Shown: positions 36,452 through 47,900 of the stretch, piece after piece
Layout of the letters: each line of letters opens with the position of its first letter
Numbering within the stretch: the first letter of the stretch is position 1
Origin: an uncultured Lactobacillus sp.
GTDB lineage: Bacteria; Bacillota; Bacilli; Lactobacillales; Lactobacillaceae
Direction: 5' to 3'
Length of the DNA stretch: 64,000 nt
Assembly: GCF_902491705.1 (NCBI RefSeq)
Contig: NZ_CABUIW010000006.1
Span: 1-64,000 of the forward strand
The notes under the pieces: generated by a model
Database searches by the model: none
What the model was told of the DNA's origin: nothing
The model's input: only the letters and a program-made list of their open reading frames with translations
Program-made: the position numbers and the translations under genes

Positions 36452-38769
36452 TGGCAGATAATAATATGAAACGTGAATCACGTAGAGACTATCATGGACG
36501 AAAACCCCATAGTAGTCATTTATGGGTAAAAATCATTAAATGGATTTTTCTTATTGTGCTTTTAGCAGTTGTTTCAGGTATTGGACTCTTTGCTTTTTAT
36601 GCTAAAGATGCTCCTAATATTAGCCAGGATCAATTGCAAAGTGGTGGTACATCTGGACTATACACTAATAATGGAAAGTTTTTACTTTCACTTGGCTCTG
36701 AAAAGAGAATCTACGTTAGAAACAAGGATATCCCACAACAACTAAAAGATGCCATTGTTTCTGTAGAAGATAAACGTTTTTATAAAGATCGTTTAGGTGT
36801 AGACCCTATCAGAATTGTTGGTTCAATGCTTACAAACGCTAAAAGTAATAGTATTGCTGCTGGTGGTTCTACTATTACACAGCAGTTAGTTAAGTTAACA
36901 GTGTTCTCAACTGCGGCTTCACAACGTACCTTGAAGAGAAAGGCACAAGAAGCATGGCTAGCTATGAAGGTACAACATGAATTTAGCAAGGATCAAATTC
37001 TAGAGTTCTACATTAATAAGGTATTTATGAACTACGGCAACTACGGAATGGGTACTGCCGCAAATTACTACTATAATAAGTCACTTAAGCAATTGGACTT
37101 GGCACAAACTGCTTTAATTGCAGGGATGCCTAACGCCCCTGTTGCTTATGATCCTTATCTATATCCACAAAAAGCTAGATATCGTCGTAACATTGTTTTA
37201 AAGACAATGCTTGAAAATGACAAGATCAATAAGAGTCAATACAATCAAGCTATCAATGAACCAATAAATAAAGGCTTGCGTCCTAGACATTCTAACAATG
37301 AATCTAAGATCAGAAAGATTGATGACCCATATATCAAGGAAGTTATTTCTGAAGTTAAGAGTAAAGGCTTTGATCCATATAACGATAATTTAAAGATTAC
37401 TGTTAATATTGATCAAAAAGCTCAAAACAAGCTTTACAAGTTAGCAAATAATGGTTCTGTACCTTTCACTAATGACAAGATGCAAGTTGGTGCTACTGTA
37501 GTTGATCCTAATAATGGTCACGTGGTTGCCATCTTAGGTGGTCGTCACTTACCTTCTGTTCAATTAGGTCTTGACCGTGCTGTACAAACTGGGAGATCAA
37601 CAGGTTCTTCTATTAAACCTGTATTAGATTACGGTCCTGCTATTCAATACTTGAATTGGTCAACAGCTAAGATGATTGACGATAGCAAGTACGTTTACCC
37701 TGGTACTAATATCCAGCTTTATGACTGGGATAACAAGTATGATGGTATGATGACCATGCGTAAGGCTCTAGAACAATCAAGAAACGTTCCAGCTGTTAAG
37801 ACACTTGCTGAAGTTGGTGTAAAACGTGCTTCCGCATTTGCCCGTAGAATGGGTGTTAATGTTCCTGCAAGTTCTGGATTATCTGTTGCTATCGGTGCAA
37901 ATGCTTCAAGCTTGCAAATGACAGGTGCATACAGTGCTTTTGCTACTATGGGTATCTACCATAAGCCACAATTTGTTTCTAAGATTGAAACTCCTGACGG
38001 TTTAACTAGGAACTATGATTCAAATGGTGTCCGCGTTATGAAGAAGTCAACAGCATACATGATTACTGATATGCTTAAGGGCGTTATCAAGCGTGGTTCT
38101 GGTACCAATGCTAAAATTGCTAACTTACATCAAGCTGGTAAAACTGGTACTGTTAAATATTCAGATGAAGATTTAGCTAAGTATCCTGGTTATAATTCAA
38201 CACCAAAAGATTCATGGTTTGTCGGTTACACTAGATCATATGTAATGGGCGTTTGGACCGGTTACGATAATTTGAAGGATGGTACAATTTCTGGAGTCGG
38301 TCAGCAATCTGCTCAATTGTTATACAAGAGTATGATGACTTACTTAATGAACAATAAGCCAAACTTAGATTGGAAGCAGCCTAAATCAGTTGTAGGAGCT
38401 AAAATCGTTAATAACTCTAACCCACCTGAAGTTGCTACAAGTGGTGGTACTTGGCAATTATTTGTTAGAGGTCACGCTCCTGCCGGTGTTGGCAATAGTG
38501 CAACTAGCTACGATGAAGATGATGAAGAAACTGATTCAAATAATAGCGATAATACCAATGCTACTAATTCATCAGTAACAACTGGAAATAGCTCTTCTTC
38601 AAGTAGAGAAAATGGGTCTACTAATCAATCAAGTCAAAATCAAAGATCTTCTTCTCAACAAAGTCGAAACCAATCATCTGCATCATCTCAGGCACAAAGT
38701 AGTGCAACTTCGAGGTCTGAAAATAATAATGAACGTCGTGAACAAGAAAATTCTAGTTCAAACGATTAA
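36451..38769 (+). CDS. pbp1A: Class A penicillin-binding protein 1A
   Basis: A bifunctional peptidoglycan synthase of 772 residues: basic cytoplasmic start, one membrane span (about 25-50), glycosyltransferase domain (EDKRFYKD near 105, GGSTITQQLVK) and transpeptidase domain with SSIK (Ser386), SRN and KTGT (near 564). The last ~85 residues are Ser/Asn/Gln-rich and of low complexity, a tail common in lactobacilli. GpsB, encoded nearby, regulates the homologue in other species. Terminators follow. Confidence 0.96.
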   Translation: MADNNMKRESRRDYHGRKPHSSHLWVKIIKWIFLIVLLAVVSGIGLFAFYAKDAPNISQDQLQSGGTSGLYTNNGKFLLSLGSEKRIYVRNKDIPQQLKDAIVSVEDKRFYKDRLGVDPIRIVGSMLTNAKSNSIAAGGSTITQQLVKLTVFSTAASQRTLKRKAQEAWLAMKVQHEFSKDQILEFYINKVFMNYGNYGMGTAANYYYNKSLKQLDLAQTALIAGMPNAPVAYDPYLYPQKARYRRNIVLKTMLENDKINKSQYNQAINEPINKGLRPRHSNNESKIRKIDDPYIKEVISEVKSKGFDPYNDNLKITVNIDQKAQNKLYKLANNGSVPFTNDKMQVGATVVDPNNGHVVAILGGRHLPSVQLGLDRAVQTGRSTGSSIKPVLDYGPAIQYLNWSTAKMIDDSKYVYPGTNIQLYDWDNKYDGMMTMRKALEQSRNVPAVKTLAEVGVKRASAFARRMGVNVPASSGLSVAIGANASSLQMTGAYSAFATMGIYHKPQFVSKIETPDGLTRNYDSNGVRVMKKSTAYMITDMLKGVIKRGSGTNAKIANLHQAGKTGTVKYSDEDLAKYPGYNSTPKDSWFVGYTRSYVMGVWTGYDNLKDGTISGVGQQSAQLLYKSMMTYLMNNKPNLDWKQPKSVVGAKIVNNSNPPEVATSGGTWQLFVRGHAPAGVGNSATSYDEDDEETDSNNSDNTNATNSSVTTGNSSSSSRENGSTNQSSQNQRSSSQQSRNQSSASSQAQSSATSRSENNNERREQENSSSND

Positions 38770-38779
38770 TAAACTTTTT

Positions 38780-38812
38780 AAGTCAAGCTGCAATTTGCGG
38801 TTTGACTTTTTG
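38780..38812 (+). terminator. Terminator of recU-pbp1A
   Basis: AAGTCAA...TTGACTT stem (38780-38786 with 38802-38808, plus inner pairing), followed by TTTTTG. Confidence 0.75.
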
Positions 38813-38916
38813 TTTGCTGTTTTTTTATTTTGTCTGCTGAAACGAAGTGGAAGCAGACTTTGTTTATTAAAAATAGATTTAGTAACAATTCACTTATTAA
38901 AAATATTGTCAAAAAA

Positions 38917-38945
38917 AGAAGCAATTGAAATCAATTGCTTCTAAA
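38917..38945. terminator. Convergent terminator before nth
   Basis: AGAAGCAATTG (38917-38927) and CAATTGCTTCT (38932-38942) form an exact stem; the minus-strand side runs into TTTTTT, so it mainly serves nth. Confidence 0.8.
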
Positions 38946-38947
38946 AT

Positions 38948-39577
38948 TTATTTCTGAGAATTTAAATAAGAATACGGATCACCTTTTGCCCTTGAAGGCA
39001 TTGTATAGCGGCCAAACAGGATCATTGCGTGATGTGTTTTAATCCATTCATCCTTCGGTAAAATCGATTCTAGCCTTTGTTCAACTTCATGAGGCGTTGC
39101 CTTTTCATCTACAATATGAAATTTCTTTGATATTCTTGAAACGTGTGTATCTACTGCAATTGCAGGAACTCCATATCCTTCAGCTAATACAACATTAGCT
39201 GTCTTCTCACCTACTCCAGGAAGAGTCATTAAAATTTTCTTATCCTTAGGAACTTGGCTATCATATTTATCTACCAGGATTTGTGCCATAGCCTTTAAAT
39301 GTTTAGCTTTGGATCTATATAAACCAATTGTTTTGATTTCTTTCTCAATTTCTTCAATTGGTGCAGCCGCTAAACTTTCAGGTGTTGGAAAATCTTTACT
39401 AAATTGAGGCATTACACGGTTAACCATTTTATCTGTCGTCTGTGCGCTCATTAAAACAGCACATAACAAATGAAACTTACTATCCCAGTGTAATTCTCCT
39501 TTAGCATCTGGATAAAGAGATAATATCTTTTTTAAAACCTTACGGGCTTCATCATCACTTAACAATTTTTCTGTCAT
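38948..39577 (-). CDS. nth: Endonuclease III lacking the iron-sulfur cluster
   Basis: A 209-residue DNA glycosylase/AP lyase of the HhH-GPD family, removing oxidised pyrimidines. The helix-hairpin-helix LPGVGEKTANVV carries the catalytic K125, and D143 (VDTHVSR) is the second catalytic residue. The C-terminal four-Cys [4Fe-4S] loop usual in Nth is absent: after LFGRYTMPSR the protein ends without a cysteine, and only C39 remains in the whole chain. It is 1 base after dnaD and in the same operon. Confidence 0.93.
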   Translation of the reverse strand: MTEKLLSDDEARKVLKKILSLYPDAKGELHWDSKFHLLCAVLMSAQTTDKMVNRVMPQFSKDFPTPESLAAAPIEEIEKEIKTIGLYRSKAKHLKAMAQILVDKYDSQVPKDKKILMTLPGVGEKTANVVLAEGYGVPAIAVDTHVSRISKKFHIVDEKATPHEVEQRLESILPKDEWIKTHHAMILFGRYTMPSRAKGDPYSYLNSQK

Positions 39578-39578
39578 A

Positions 39579-40223
39579 TTATCTATTCCTCTTTAAAAAT
39601 CTCTCAACTTCATCTGGCGTTTTTAAATTATGTCTTTGCCAATTAAGTAAAACACGATCGATATATTTTAAAGAATACGCCTGTGATAATACTGCTTCTC
39701 GCAACGCTAATTCTATAATTTTTGGATCATAATGGTCAACATTAAGCCACTGAGCTAATTCTTCACGCTCAATTGGACTCAAATAACGACCAAATTCCAC
39801 CTCCACTTTACGAGACAAATAGTTTAAAGAATTATTTTCCAAGTTATCTGCAACAGCAACAGTTTTATTTTTCTTTTTATCCTTAATCAAAATATTCTGA
39901 TCGATATAACGATCCAAGGCATTATACAGTTTATTTAAACTATATTTATTACCTATTTTGTCTTGATCATCAGTTGTTTGCTCAATTGTTAAGTAATCAC
40001 GATCAATTAATCTTTGAATTAAATTACCCACATCAGCAACTGATAAATTGGTATTAGCAGCTATCTTTTCATTAGATGGAAATGATTCGTCACGCTGATT
40101 AAAAGCTTCAAGTTGGATAATTACTAATAATTCTGCATCACTAATATTTAAACGAGGATAATAAGCTATTAGTCCATTCTGCAAAGTGGTAAACCCCAAT
40201 GCACGGTAGTCATTAAATTGCAA
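39579..40223 (-). CDS. dnaD: DnaD-domain primosome protein
   Basis: A 214-residue replication-initiation protein. The N-terminal winged helix (residues about 15-95: LLVIIQLEAFNQRDESFPSNEKIAANTNL) and the C-terminal DnaD domain (about 125-200: IEREELAQWLN, YSLKYIDRVLLNWQRHN) are visible. It helps load the replicative helicase with DnaB/DnaI. The start is TTG at 40223, with AAAGGAA upstream. It is followed by nth in an operon, as in Bacillus. Confidence 0.9.
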   Translation of the reverse strand: MQFNDYRALGFTTLQNGLIAYYPRLNISDAELLVIIQLEAFNQRDESFPSNEKIAANTNLSVADVGNLIQRLIDRDYLTIEQTTDDQDKIGNKYSLNKLYNALDRYIDQNILIKDKKKNKTVAVADNLENNSLNYLSRKVEVEFGRYLSPIEREELAQWLNVDHYDPKIIELALREAVLSQAYSLKYIDRVLLNWQRHNLKTPDEVERFLKRNR

Positions 40224-40240
40224 AATTAGTTTTCCTTTCA

Positions 40241-40280
40241 AAAACAAAAGTTGAACTAACAAATAGTCCAACTTTTGTTT
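40241..40280 (-). terminator. Terminator of asnS
   Basis: AACAAAAGTTG pairs with CAACTTTTGTT and runs into TTTTTG on the minus strand, 25 bases after the asnS stop and before the dnaD start, so dnaD-nth needs its own promoter or read-through. Confidence 0.8.
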
Positions 40281-40304
40281 AAATATTTAATTGTCAAATG
40301 CTAA

Positions 40305-41603
40305 TTAAGGTTGCATTCTGTTAATCAATCTTGGGAATGGAATTGCTTCACGAATGTGGTCAAGGTGACAAACCCAAGCAATAGTACGTTCAAATCCCAT
40401 ACCGAAACCAGAGTGAGGTACACCACCGAATTTACGCAAGTCAAGGTACCATTGGTAATCTTCAAGGTTAAGACCTGCATCCAAAATTTGTTGCTTCAAA
40501 ACTTCGTAATTACCTTCACGTTCTGAACCACCAAAGATTTCACCATAACCTTCTGGTGCAATAACATCAGCACATAAGTATTCCTTAGGATTGTCAGGAT
40601 TCTTCTTCATGTAAAATGGTTTGATAGAAGTTGGATAGTTAACGATAAAGACAGGACGATCGTATTGTTCAGAGATGTATCCTTCATCAGGTGCTCCGAA
40701 GTCATCGCCCCACTTGAAGTCTCGACCAGCATCTTGAAGCATCTTTACAGTATCATCATATGGAAGACGAGTAAAGTTACCTTCAGTAGTTGGACGAAGT
40801 TTTTCTGGATCTCTACCTAAAATCTTAAGTTCGTATTCGTTCTTATCCAATACTTGCTTAACCATGTAAGCCAAGTATCTTTCTTGGAGATCAAGAGATT
40901 CATCTTGGTGCATCCAAGCCATTTCTGGTTCCATCATCCAGAATTCAGTCATGTGACGGCGACCCTTTGATTCTTCAGCTCTAAATGTTGGGCCAAAAGT
41001 AAAGATCTTGCCGTATGCCATAGCACCAGCTTCACCGTATAATTGACCAGATTGTGATAAATATGCATCGTGGTCAAAGTAATCAACGTGGAATAATTGA
41101 GTAGTGCCTTCTGGAGCTGAGTGCATGAAAATTGGGGCATCAAACTTAATGAAGCCTTCCTTTTCAAAGAAGTCTACAGTAGCCTTAAACATAGTGTTTC
41201 TAATTTGCATAATTGCAAATGGCTTCTTTGATCTTAACCATAAGTGACGGTGGTCAAGTAAGAAGTCAACACCGTGTTCCTTATTACCAATTGGGTAACC
41301 TTCGTTGTTTGAAACTACCTTTAAATCAGTAATTTGAATTTCATAGCCAAAGTGAGAACGTGCATCTTCGTGAACAGTACCAGTAATGTAGAAACTTGCT
41401 TCTTGTCTAAGTGACTTAGCAGCTTCAAAAACTTCATCTGATACGTCGTTCTTACGAACTACCCCTTGGAAAAATGCAGTACCATCACGTAATTGCAAAA
41501 AGATAATCTTTCCGCTTGATCGTTTATCTGTAAGCCAAACATGCATCTTTACTTCTTCATCAACATGTTTGGAAGAATCTTTAATTGAAATCAATTCTGT
41601 CAT
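40305..41603 (-). CDS. asnS: Asparaginyl-tRNA synthetase
   Basis: A 432-residue class II synthetase with the N-terminal OB fold and the three class II motifs; [20 protein letters not shown] and the end [13 protein letters not shown] are typical of AsnS/AspS, and overall length and neighbours give AsnS. The start is the ATG at 41603 ([11 protein letters not shown]). It is preceded within 55 bases by the ypmB/tseB gene, with no room for a T-box leader. Confidence 0.95.
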   Translation of the reverse strand: MTELISIKDSSKHVDEEVKMHVWLTDKRSSGKIIFLQLRDGTAFFQGVVRKNDVSDEVFEAAKSLRQEASFYITGTVHEDARSHFGYEIQITDLKVVSNNEGYPIGNKEHGVDFLLDHRHLWLRSKKPFAIMQIRNTMFKATVDFFEKEGFIKFDAPIFMHSAPEGTTQLFHVDYFDHDAYLSQSGQLYGEAGAMAYGKIFTFGPTFRAEESKGRRHMTEFWMMEPEMAWMHQDESLDLQERYLAYMVKQVLDKNEYELKILGRDPEKLRPTTEGNFTRLPYDDTVKMLQDAGRDFKWGDDFGAPDEGYISEQYDRPVFIVNYPTSIKPFYMKKNPDNPKEYLCADVIAPEGYGEIFGGSEREGNYEVLKQQILDAGLNLEDYQWYLDLRKFGGVPHSGFGMGFERTIAWVCHLDHIREAIPFPRLINRMQP

Positions 41604-41657
41604 AAAATTCCTATCCACCTTTTTATCATTTATACAATGTCCATAATACCAAAGTTT

Positions 41658-42155
41658 CTACAAATTATCGACTTCTGAGATATCATTTCCATTTTTAAAT
41701 TCATATAAAGTATAACCTAGGTTGCCATTTTGCTTTTTATAAGCAACTTCCCAAACAGCTTCACCTTTGTACCAACCCAGATTGATATGATTAATTGTAG
41801 CATCCGAATGAGAAGATTTAAACTTATTTTTAATATTAGCTTCACTTACGCCTCTTTTAGCAGGATATAAGTAAGCTTTTTTAGAATTAGGCAAATAAAT
41901 GAAGTAGTATCCTTTGCCTTTCTTATTTGTACCATTGATCGCATAACTACTTGTACCGCGATCCAAATGATAATACTTAGAGATATTAGTAATTGGAGTC
42001 TTGCTTTTAGCTAATTCAGCTATTCTTTGATCATTACCTCTACTTTTAGAACCTGCATAGTAAAAAATTGCAATACTTGCAAAAAAGGCAATAATAATCA
42101 AACCAATTACCCATGCTACAAATTTAATCGTTTGCCTTGTATCGTCTTGTATCAT
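41658..42155 (-). CDS. YpmB/TseB-like membrane protein (DUF5590)
   Basis: A 165-residue protein with one membrane span (about 11-33) and an extracellular PepSY-like domain. Its size and its place between dinG and asnS match B. subtilis YpmB/TseB, which binds PBP2A and supports elongation and daptomycin response. That role here is inferred from synteny and fold. The gene begins 6 bases after dinG ends. Confidence 0.8.
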   Translation of the reverse strand: MIQDDTRQTIKFVAWVIGLIIIAFFASIAIFYYAGSKSRGNDQRIAELAKSKTPITNISKYYHLDRGTSSYAINGTNKKGKGYYFIYLPNSKKAYLYPAKRGVSEANIKNKFKSSHSDATINHINLGWYKGEAVWEVAYKKQNGNLGYTLYEFKNGNDISEVDNL

Positions 42156-42161
42156 AACTAT

Positions 42162-44927
42162 TTATTTCTTAACTTCTTTTCGCGTAACTTTTTCCACTTT
42201 TACAGGAATAGCCTTTAAAAATGCATCCCCATAATTCTTAGTCCATATCCTCGGATCCAAGATAACGAATTGACCATGATCATCTTCACCACGAATTAAG
42301 CGTCCCATTCCTTGTCTAAAGCGAATAATCGCACGAGGAAGGCTATCTTTTTCAAAGACGTTAATTCCCTGGTCCTCTAATTTCTTTTGCCTCAGGCGCA
42401 CTTCAGGCTGATCTGGAGACTCAAATGGAAGACGTGCAGCAAACACAGTATCAATGCCGCAATCATGAAAGTCGATTCCTTCCCAGAAACTATCAGCTCC
42501 TATAATAATTGCTTTTTTAGCAATCACAAATCTTTTGGCAATTCGATTATTAGAACCTGACATCCCTTGAGCTAAAATCTCAAAGTCTTTTAATTCTGGT
42601 GCATTTAAGATTTCAGTAAAAACATCGTGAATTTTATCAAGATTGGTCATTAAAACTAATACATGATTTTTATCTGCCAAGTCATTGATCATAATCTGAG
42701 CAATATCTTTTTGATAATCTTCACTATCAGGATTAGGCATATTAACTACAGCAAAAGCTTCTAAATGTTTATCCATATTAAAAGTACTCTTACCGATATA
42801 CTTAACTAAATTCATCTTGCCTAAAGCCAATTGACTGATTGCGTAATCAAAATTATGATTGCTAGTCAACGTAGCACTAACAAATGCAATATGGTTAAAA
42901 CGACTATAAATCTGATTAAGAACATCACTTGCATCAAGCATTAACCAGTCTAAGTTTGTACTCAATGGGTCTTCTGGATTGGTGATCATTAGAATAAAAC
43001 CATCTTGTGCTAAATTCTTTTGGTCAGATAATAAATCTGCTAATTGATAGCCTTTTTCAGAATAATAATCCAGACGATCAATTTGCTCAGTAATTTCACT
43101 TACCAATGCTTCAACATTTGCTAGCATTCGCTCTTGTTCATGATAAAGTTCAAATAGAATTTGGTTAGTCAATTCTCTAACTTCTTCCAGTTTCTGTTGG
43201 AACTTAGGTAATATTTGTTTAAATTGACTATCTTGATTAAACAATCCTTTACCTTGAAAACTAAGCTCAAGTGTTCCATTAGGTAAGTTAACTTTGTTAA
43301 TAGCATTATCAAATTGTGCATATAACTGCTTCTGCAGTTCATTAATAAAGTTAATCAATTCCAAAATCTTAGGATCAAGCCTAGTCAATAAAGAATTGAG
43401 TTGCACATTATCATTAAACTGATTCTCTACACTATCATTTGAATAATATAGCAAATTACGCAAATGACTTAATACACCCCAAAGGGCTTCAAAACGCATT
43501 GAATCATTTCGAGAACTAATTACATTATCTGTAAAACGATGTGCCTCATCAATTACTAAATAAGGATTCTGACCCCAAATTGTATCCATATAATGGTTAG
43601 CTAAGTATGCGTGATTAGTAACTAGGATATCCGCTTCTTCTTGTTTACGCCGAGCTAAATTCCAAAAATCAACTTCCGCAAAACGGCTACCTACACGTGC
43701 ATCCCCAGGATGTTGGATCTGGGCAAATAATGGTGCATTGTAATTAGTTAAATTTAACTCGTCTAAATCACCTGTTTTAGTTTTCGTTAACCAAACTAAA
43801 ATCTGCATTTGTAAAATTAACGTTGGCTTATTAGGTGTCCCTTGAAAGATTGTTTGAACAAATCCATCTAGGTCAAGATACCGACTACTTGACTTAACCA
43901 CTTCAGCTTTTAAATCAAGCTTAGTTACCTTTAACAACTGAGGAATTTCTCTTTCCATTATTTGCTCTTGCAAGACCTTAGTCGGAGTAGCAATTACTAA
44001 TTTTCTTCCAGAATAAAGCTGGTAAGCATAGGCAAATAAATAAGAAAATGTCTTACCTGTCCCGTTAGGTGCTTCTACTAACATTGCCATTTTTTCAGGA
44101 TTATTAATAAACTGATGCAAGTGATTAATTAAATCAACTTGAGCTCTACGGAAATGCAACTTTCCTTTAAACATCTTCCGTTTATCATTATCATTTTGCG
44201 GAAAGACACCATTTTCACCATGACTTTCAAAGTGATCAGTTTGCTTTTGCAAAATAATATTGCGCACTTGCATATATTCTGAAGGAAGAGGTCTTTTTTC
44301 TTGTCTCAAATTATCTGCAATTGTAGTAATCACCCATGATGTATCACGAATTAATCCATGTGACAAAGAGCTTAACGTATTAAGCGTTGCCTGAGGCAAT
44401 GTCTCAAGCTGCTTAATAATTTTAATTAATAATACAGCTGTCCCATAAGCATCAGAATCAGCCTTATGAGGGTTTAAATGCTTAATTTCAAGCTGTGCAG
44501 TTAAATCACTTAGCTTATATGATGGCAATGTTGGAAAAGCAATTTTAGCCAATTCAACCGTATCAATTGCCTTATTAGTTAATGCATCATAGCCATGTTG
44601 CGTTAATTCATAATTCAAAAATGGCAAGTCAAAATCAACATTATGAGCTACAAATACAGTATCTTTTAGGATATCAATTATTTTAGGCGCATAAAAATCG
44701 AAATCTTTTTGTTTTTGCACATCTTCATTACTAATCCCAGTTAAATTAACAACAGATTGTGGTATTTCACGATGAGGATTAATCATAAAAGAATAGGTCT
44801 TAACAACTTGAAGATTTTTAATAATTGCACATCCAAATTGAATAATATGATGACCATTTTCTCGTTGAGTTCCTGTAGTTTCTAGATCAACTACAGCAAA
44901 AGTATCATTTGAAAATATTTTTGCCAT
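42162..44927 (-). CDS. dinG: DinG-family helicase with N-terminal 3'-5' exonuclease domain
   Basis: A 921-residue fusion typical of Firmicutes. An N-terminal DnaQ-like exonuclease (VVDLETTG, D14 and E16; HNVDFDLPF; HKADSDA near 155) joins an XPD/DinG helicase with Walker A EAPNGTGKTFSYL near 288, DEAH (VIDEAHR) and a C-terminal GDHGQ/RLIRGEDD-type lobe. I saw no four-Cys iron-sulfur insertion, as in B. subtilis DinG, so it is likely mainly a nuclease. First gene of the dinG-ypmB-asnS group, 20 bases after addA. Confidence 0.9.
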   Translation of the reverse strand: MAKIFSNDTFAVVDLETTGTQRENGHHIIQFGCAIIKNLQVVKTYSFMINPHREIPQSVVNLTGISNEDVQKQKDFDFYAPKIIDILKDTVFVAHNVDFDLPFLNYELTQHGYDALTNKAIDTVELAKIAFPTLPSYKLSDLTAQLEIKHLNPHKADSDAYGTAVLLIKIIKQLETLPQATLNTLSSLSHGLIRDTSWVITTIADNLRQEKRPLPSEYMQVRNIILQKQTDHFESHGENGVFPQNDNDKRKMFKGKLHFRRAQVDLINHLHQFINNPEKMAMLVEAPNGTGKTFSYLFAYAYQLYSGRKLVIATPTKVLQEQIMEREIPQLLKVTKLDLKAEVVKSSSRYLDLDGFVQTIFQGTPNKPTLILQMQILVWLTKTKTGDLDELNLTNYNAPLFAQIQHPGDARVGSRFAEVDFWNLARRKQEEADILVTNHAYLANHYMDTIWGQNPYLVIDEAHRFTDNVISSRNDSMRFEALWGVLSHLRNLLYYSNDSVENQFNDNVQLNSLLTRLDPKILELINFINELQKQLYAQFDNAINKVNLPNGTLELSFQGKGLFNQDSQFKQILPKFQQKLEEVRELTNQILFELYHEQERMLANVEALVSEITEQIDRLDYYSEKGYQLADLLSDQKNLAQDGFILMITNPEDPLSTNLDWLMLDASDVLNQIYSRFNHIAFVSATLTSNHNFDYAISQLALGKMNLVKYIGKSTFNMDKHLEAFAVVNMPNPDSEDYQKDIAQIMINDLADKNHVLVLMTNLDKIHDVFTEILNAPELKDFEILAQGMSGSNNRIAKRFVIAKKAIIIGADSFWEGIDFHDCGIDTVFAARLPFESPDQPEVRLRQKKLEDQGINVFEKDSLPRAIIRFRQGMGRLIRGEDDHGQFVILDPRIWTKNYGDAFLKAIPVKVEKVTRKEVKK

Positions 44928-44947
44928 CCTGCTCCTCCCTTCTTTGT

Positions 44948-47900
44948 TTACTTAACTTCTACTGCTTGTTTAGCATCAAGCAAGATTGAATACTTTCCTA
45001 TTACTTTCTTAGTACTAAATTCATTTATTGCTCGTTCATACAAACGAAGCTGTCCGGTATACTTCTCTTTTAACAAATCGATTGATTTATCTAAATGCGA
45101 TTTGTCAACATGATCAGTTTTGTAGTCAAACAAAATAATACCATTATTTGTAATAAAATAGCCATCAATCGTACCATGAACCAAAATTTTTGCATTCGCA
45201 TCACTAAAATCATCAAATAAGGTTTTAGCAGAAAGCAGACTAGAAAAATCAACTTCTCGTTTTAAGTTCTCTGGCTTTTGCCAAAACTCTTTAGCAAATT
45301 CGCTATGAACAAACCACTCAATTTGATCTTTCTTAAGGCTAGAAACAATATCAGCATTTAGCTTTTTTTGATCAATCAATTGCTGAATTTCTTGATCAAG
45401 CTGCTCTTCACTTCCATTGCCTGTATAGTCATAATATTGCAAAATCAAGTGCGTTGCTGTACCAATCTCTGCTCCGGTAAATTTAGTTTGATACAAAAAG
45501 CTTGGCTTAGTATCAATCGGTTGTAAATATCGATTGGTTGAAGCTAATAAGTGTGAATTCTCTAATTCTGCTTCATCTGGATCATTGAAAGCTTTCTTAA
45601 TTTCAGAAACGGCTTGATAAGCAGTAGTCGCACTTGCATCTTTAAATGGATAATCAAATTGATAAAGCTTCTCAGTAGTTTCTGTCAGCTTCTTAATTTC
45701 TGCTTCGCCATCTTCATGCTTTTCTTTATCTTCACCAATAAAACTATCTGTATTTAGATCCTCATCTGAAAAATCAACAAATAAAATTGGCTGGCTTTGG
45801 TCAAGTGAATTAGTAATATCAGTGATTCTCATAGCTACATGACGATCAAAGGCCAGGGCAGGTCCCATAAAGCTCAACGGAGTTGTAGCAGATAATTTAT
45901 CTGCTAGTGACAATTGTCCTTGTCGATCCAGTTTAGTAGACCATTCTTTGACCTTTTTATCAAAACTAGGGATATCACCAACTAAAATCAATTTTTGCTT
46001 GGCTCTCGTTAAAGCAACATAAAGAACACGTGCTTCTTCTTCAAGCAGTTGCCTTTTCTTAGTTATATTACCCATTGCCTTAACCAATGAATCAATTCGG
46101 TAATGTTCTTCTCTTAAAGTAACACCCAAACTTTCAGCATTAATGACATAATTGCCATTTAAGTCTCTTAATTGATACTGATGGTGCATCCCTAAATAAA
46201 AGACTATTGGAAACTCCAACCCTTTAGAACCGTGAATTGTCATTAACCTTACTGCGTTTCCAGCTTCTTTAGTCAAAAGCGGCTGGGCTAAATCCTTTTG
46301 GCTTTGACGCATTCTGTTAATGAAGTTAATAAATTGATAAAGTCCTTTAAAGCCTGCACTCTCATAAGAAGTGGCTCTTTCATAAAGTGCTTCTAGGTTA
46401 ACGCGGCGCTGTTCCCCGTTAGGCAAGGCAGTCATGATTTCCAAAAGATTGGTTCTCGTATAAATACTCCAAATCAATTCAGAAATACGATGCGTAGTAG
46501 CAAAATCACGCAGTGATGCTAATTGATTTAAAAAGTCTTTACACTTATCGCTGAGTTCATCCCCCACACCAACATATGAAGTAAGTGCACTATAAAAGCT
46601 GCTGTTCTTACTCTTAATTCGAATCTTAGCCAAATCCTTTTCGCCAAAATTAAACAATGGTGATCGTAAAACAGTAACCAGAGGAATATCTTGATCAGGA
46701 TTATCGATAATTTTCAGATAATTCATAATCACAGTTAATTCAAAAGTTTGGAAGTAATTCTCGGCATCCGTTACAAAAAGAGGCACATCTTGCTTAGCGA
46801 ATTCCTGCATAATCTCCAAATTATCGCTGTGACTTCTAGTCAAAATAGCAATATCGCTGTATCTCATCTCGCGCATTTGTCCGCTTTTACTGTCAAAGAC
46901 TTGCATATGCTCTTTTTTTAATTGCTTAATTCGAGCTAAAACCATTTGAATTTCTGAAAAATCGACCTTATCGCTGTCTTCTTTTTCTCCTCTTTCTTTT
47001 TTGTGAATTATTACTTCACTTGCTTTAGGCAAATTATCTGGATAATAACTAGCTCCAAATACTAATTGACCTTCTTTTTGGTAATCAATCCCACCAAAAT
47101 TAGAACTCAGAATGCTATCAAACAAATGATTTACAGTACGAGTAACAGGCTCAGTTGATCTAAAGTTATCAGAAAGTAAAATTCGTTCTTCGTGTTCATT
47201 CTCTTTTTGAGCAAAATCATGATATTTTCTTAAGAACAAACTTGGTTCAGCTTGTCTAAAACCGTAAATAGACTGCTTTACGTCCCCAACCATAAACAAG
47301 GTATTTTTACCAGTTTTTCTAACCTGTTGGATAATGTTTTCCTGTAAAGCGTTAATATCCTGATATTCATCAACCAAGATTTCTTTAAATTTATTTTGAT
47401 AAAACTCTCTAGCCATCTGTGAGCTAGAAGTATCCTGACTAAGAATTCGATATGCTAATTGCTCCATATCGCTGTAATCTATTAAATTCTCGTCACGCTT
47501 TAATTTATTAAAGCGATCGATCAAAGCTATTTCAGCTTGAGCAATTGCAGAGACAACCTTCTGACCATCATGCATTACTTTTACTTGTTCTTTTTCATCA
47601 GTTGCATAAAAAGCAGTAAAGGCATCAAAAACTTGGCTTTTAGCTTCATCTTTTAGTTTTTGTAAATCGCTATAAAATTCTAAAATGTCTTCGTCCCATT
47701 TATTAGATTTACGATAGCGACCTGTAAAAATGCAAGAGCGCAACAAGTCTCTTTGCTCATCATAGGCCTTATCAGAAGTCAGTGCTGCTAAAAAATTATG
47801 CAAATTTTGTGCAAATAAGCTGAAGTCTTCTCTAACTTTTTTCAGCTCTTTAGTTTCAAAAATAGTCTCTTCTAAATATTTGTTAATCTTATCTTCTAAT

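Noticed and set aside
41604..41657. T-box upstream of asnS
   Set aside because: The gap is only 54 bases and has no Specifier or antiterminator structure.
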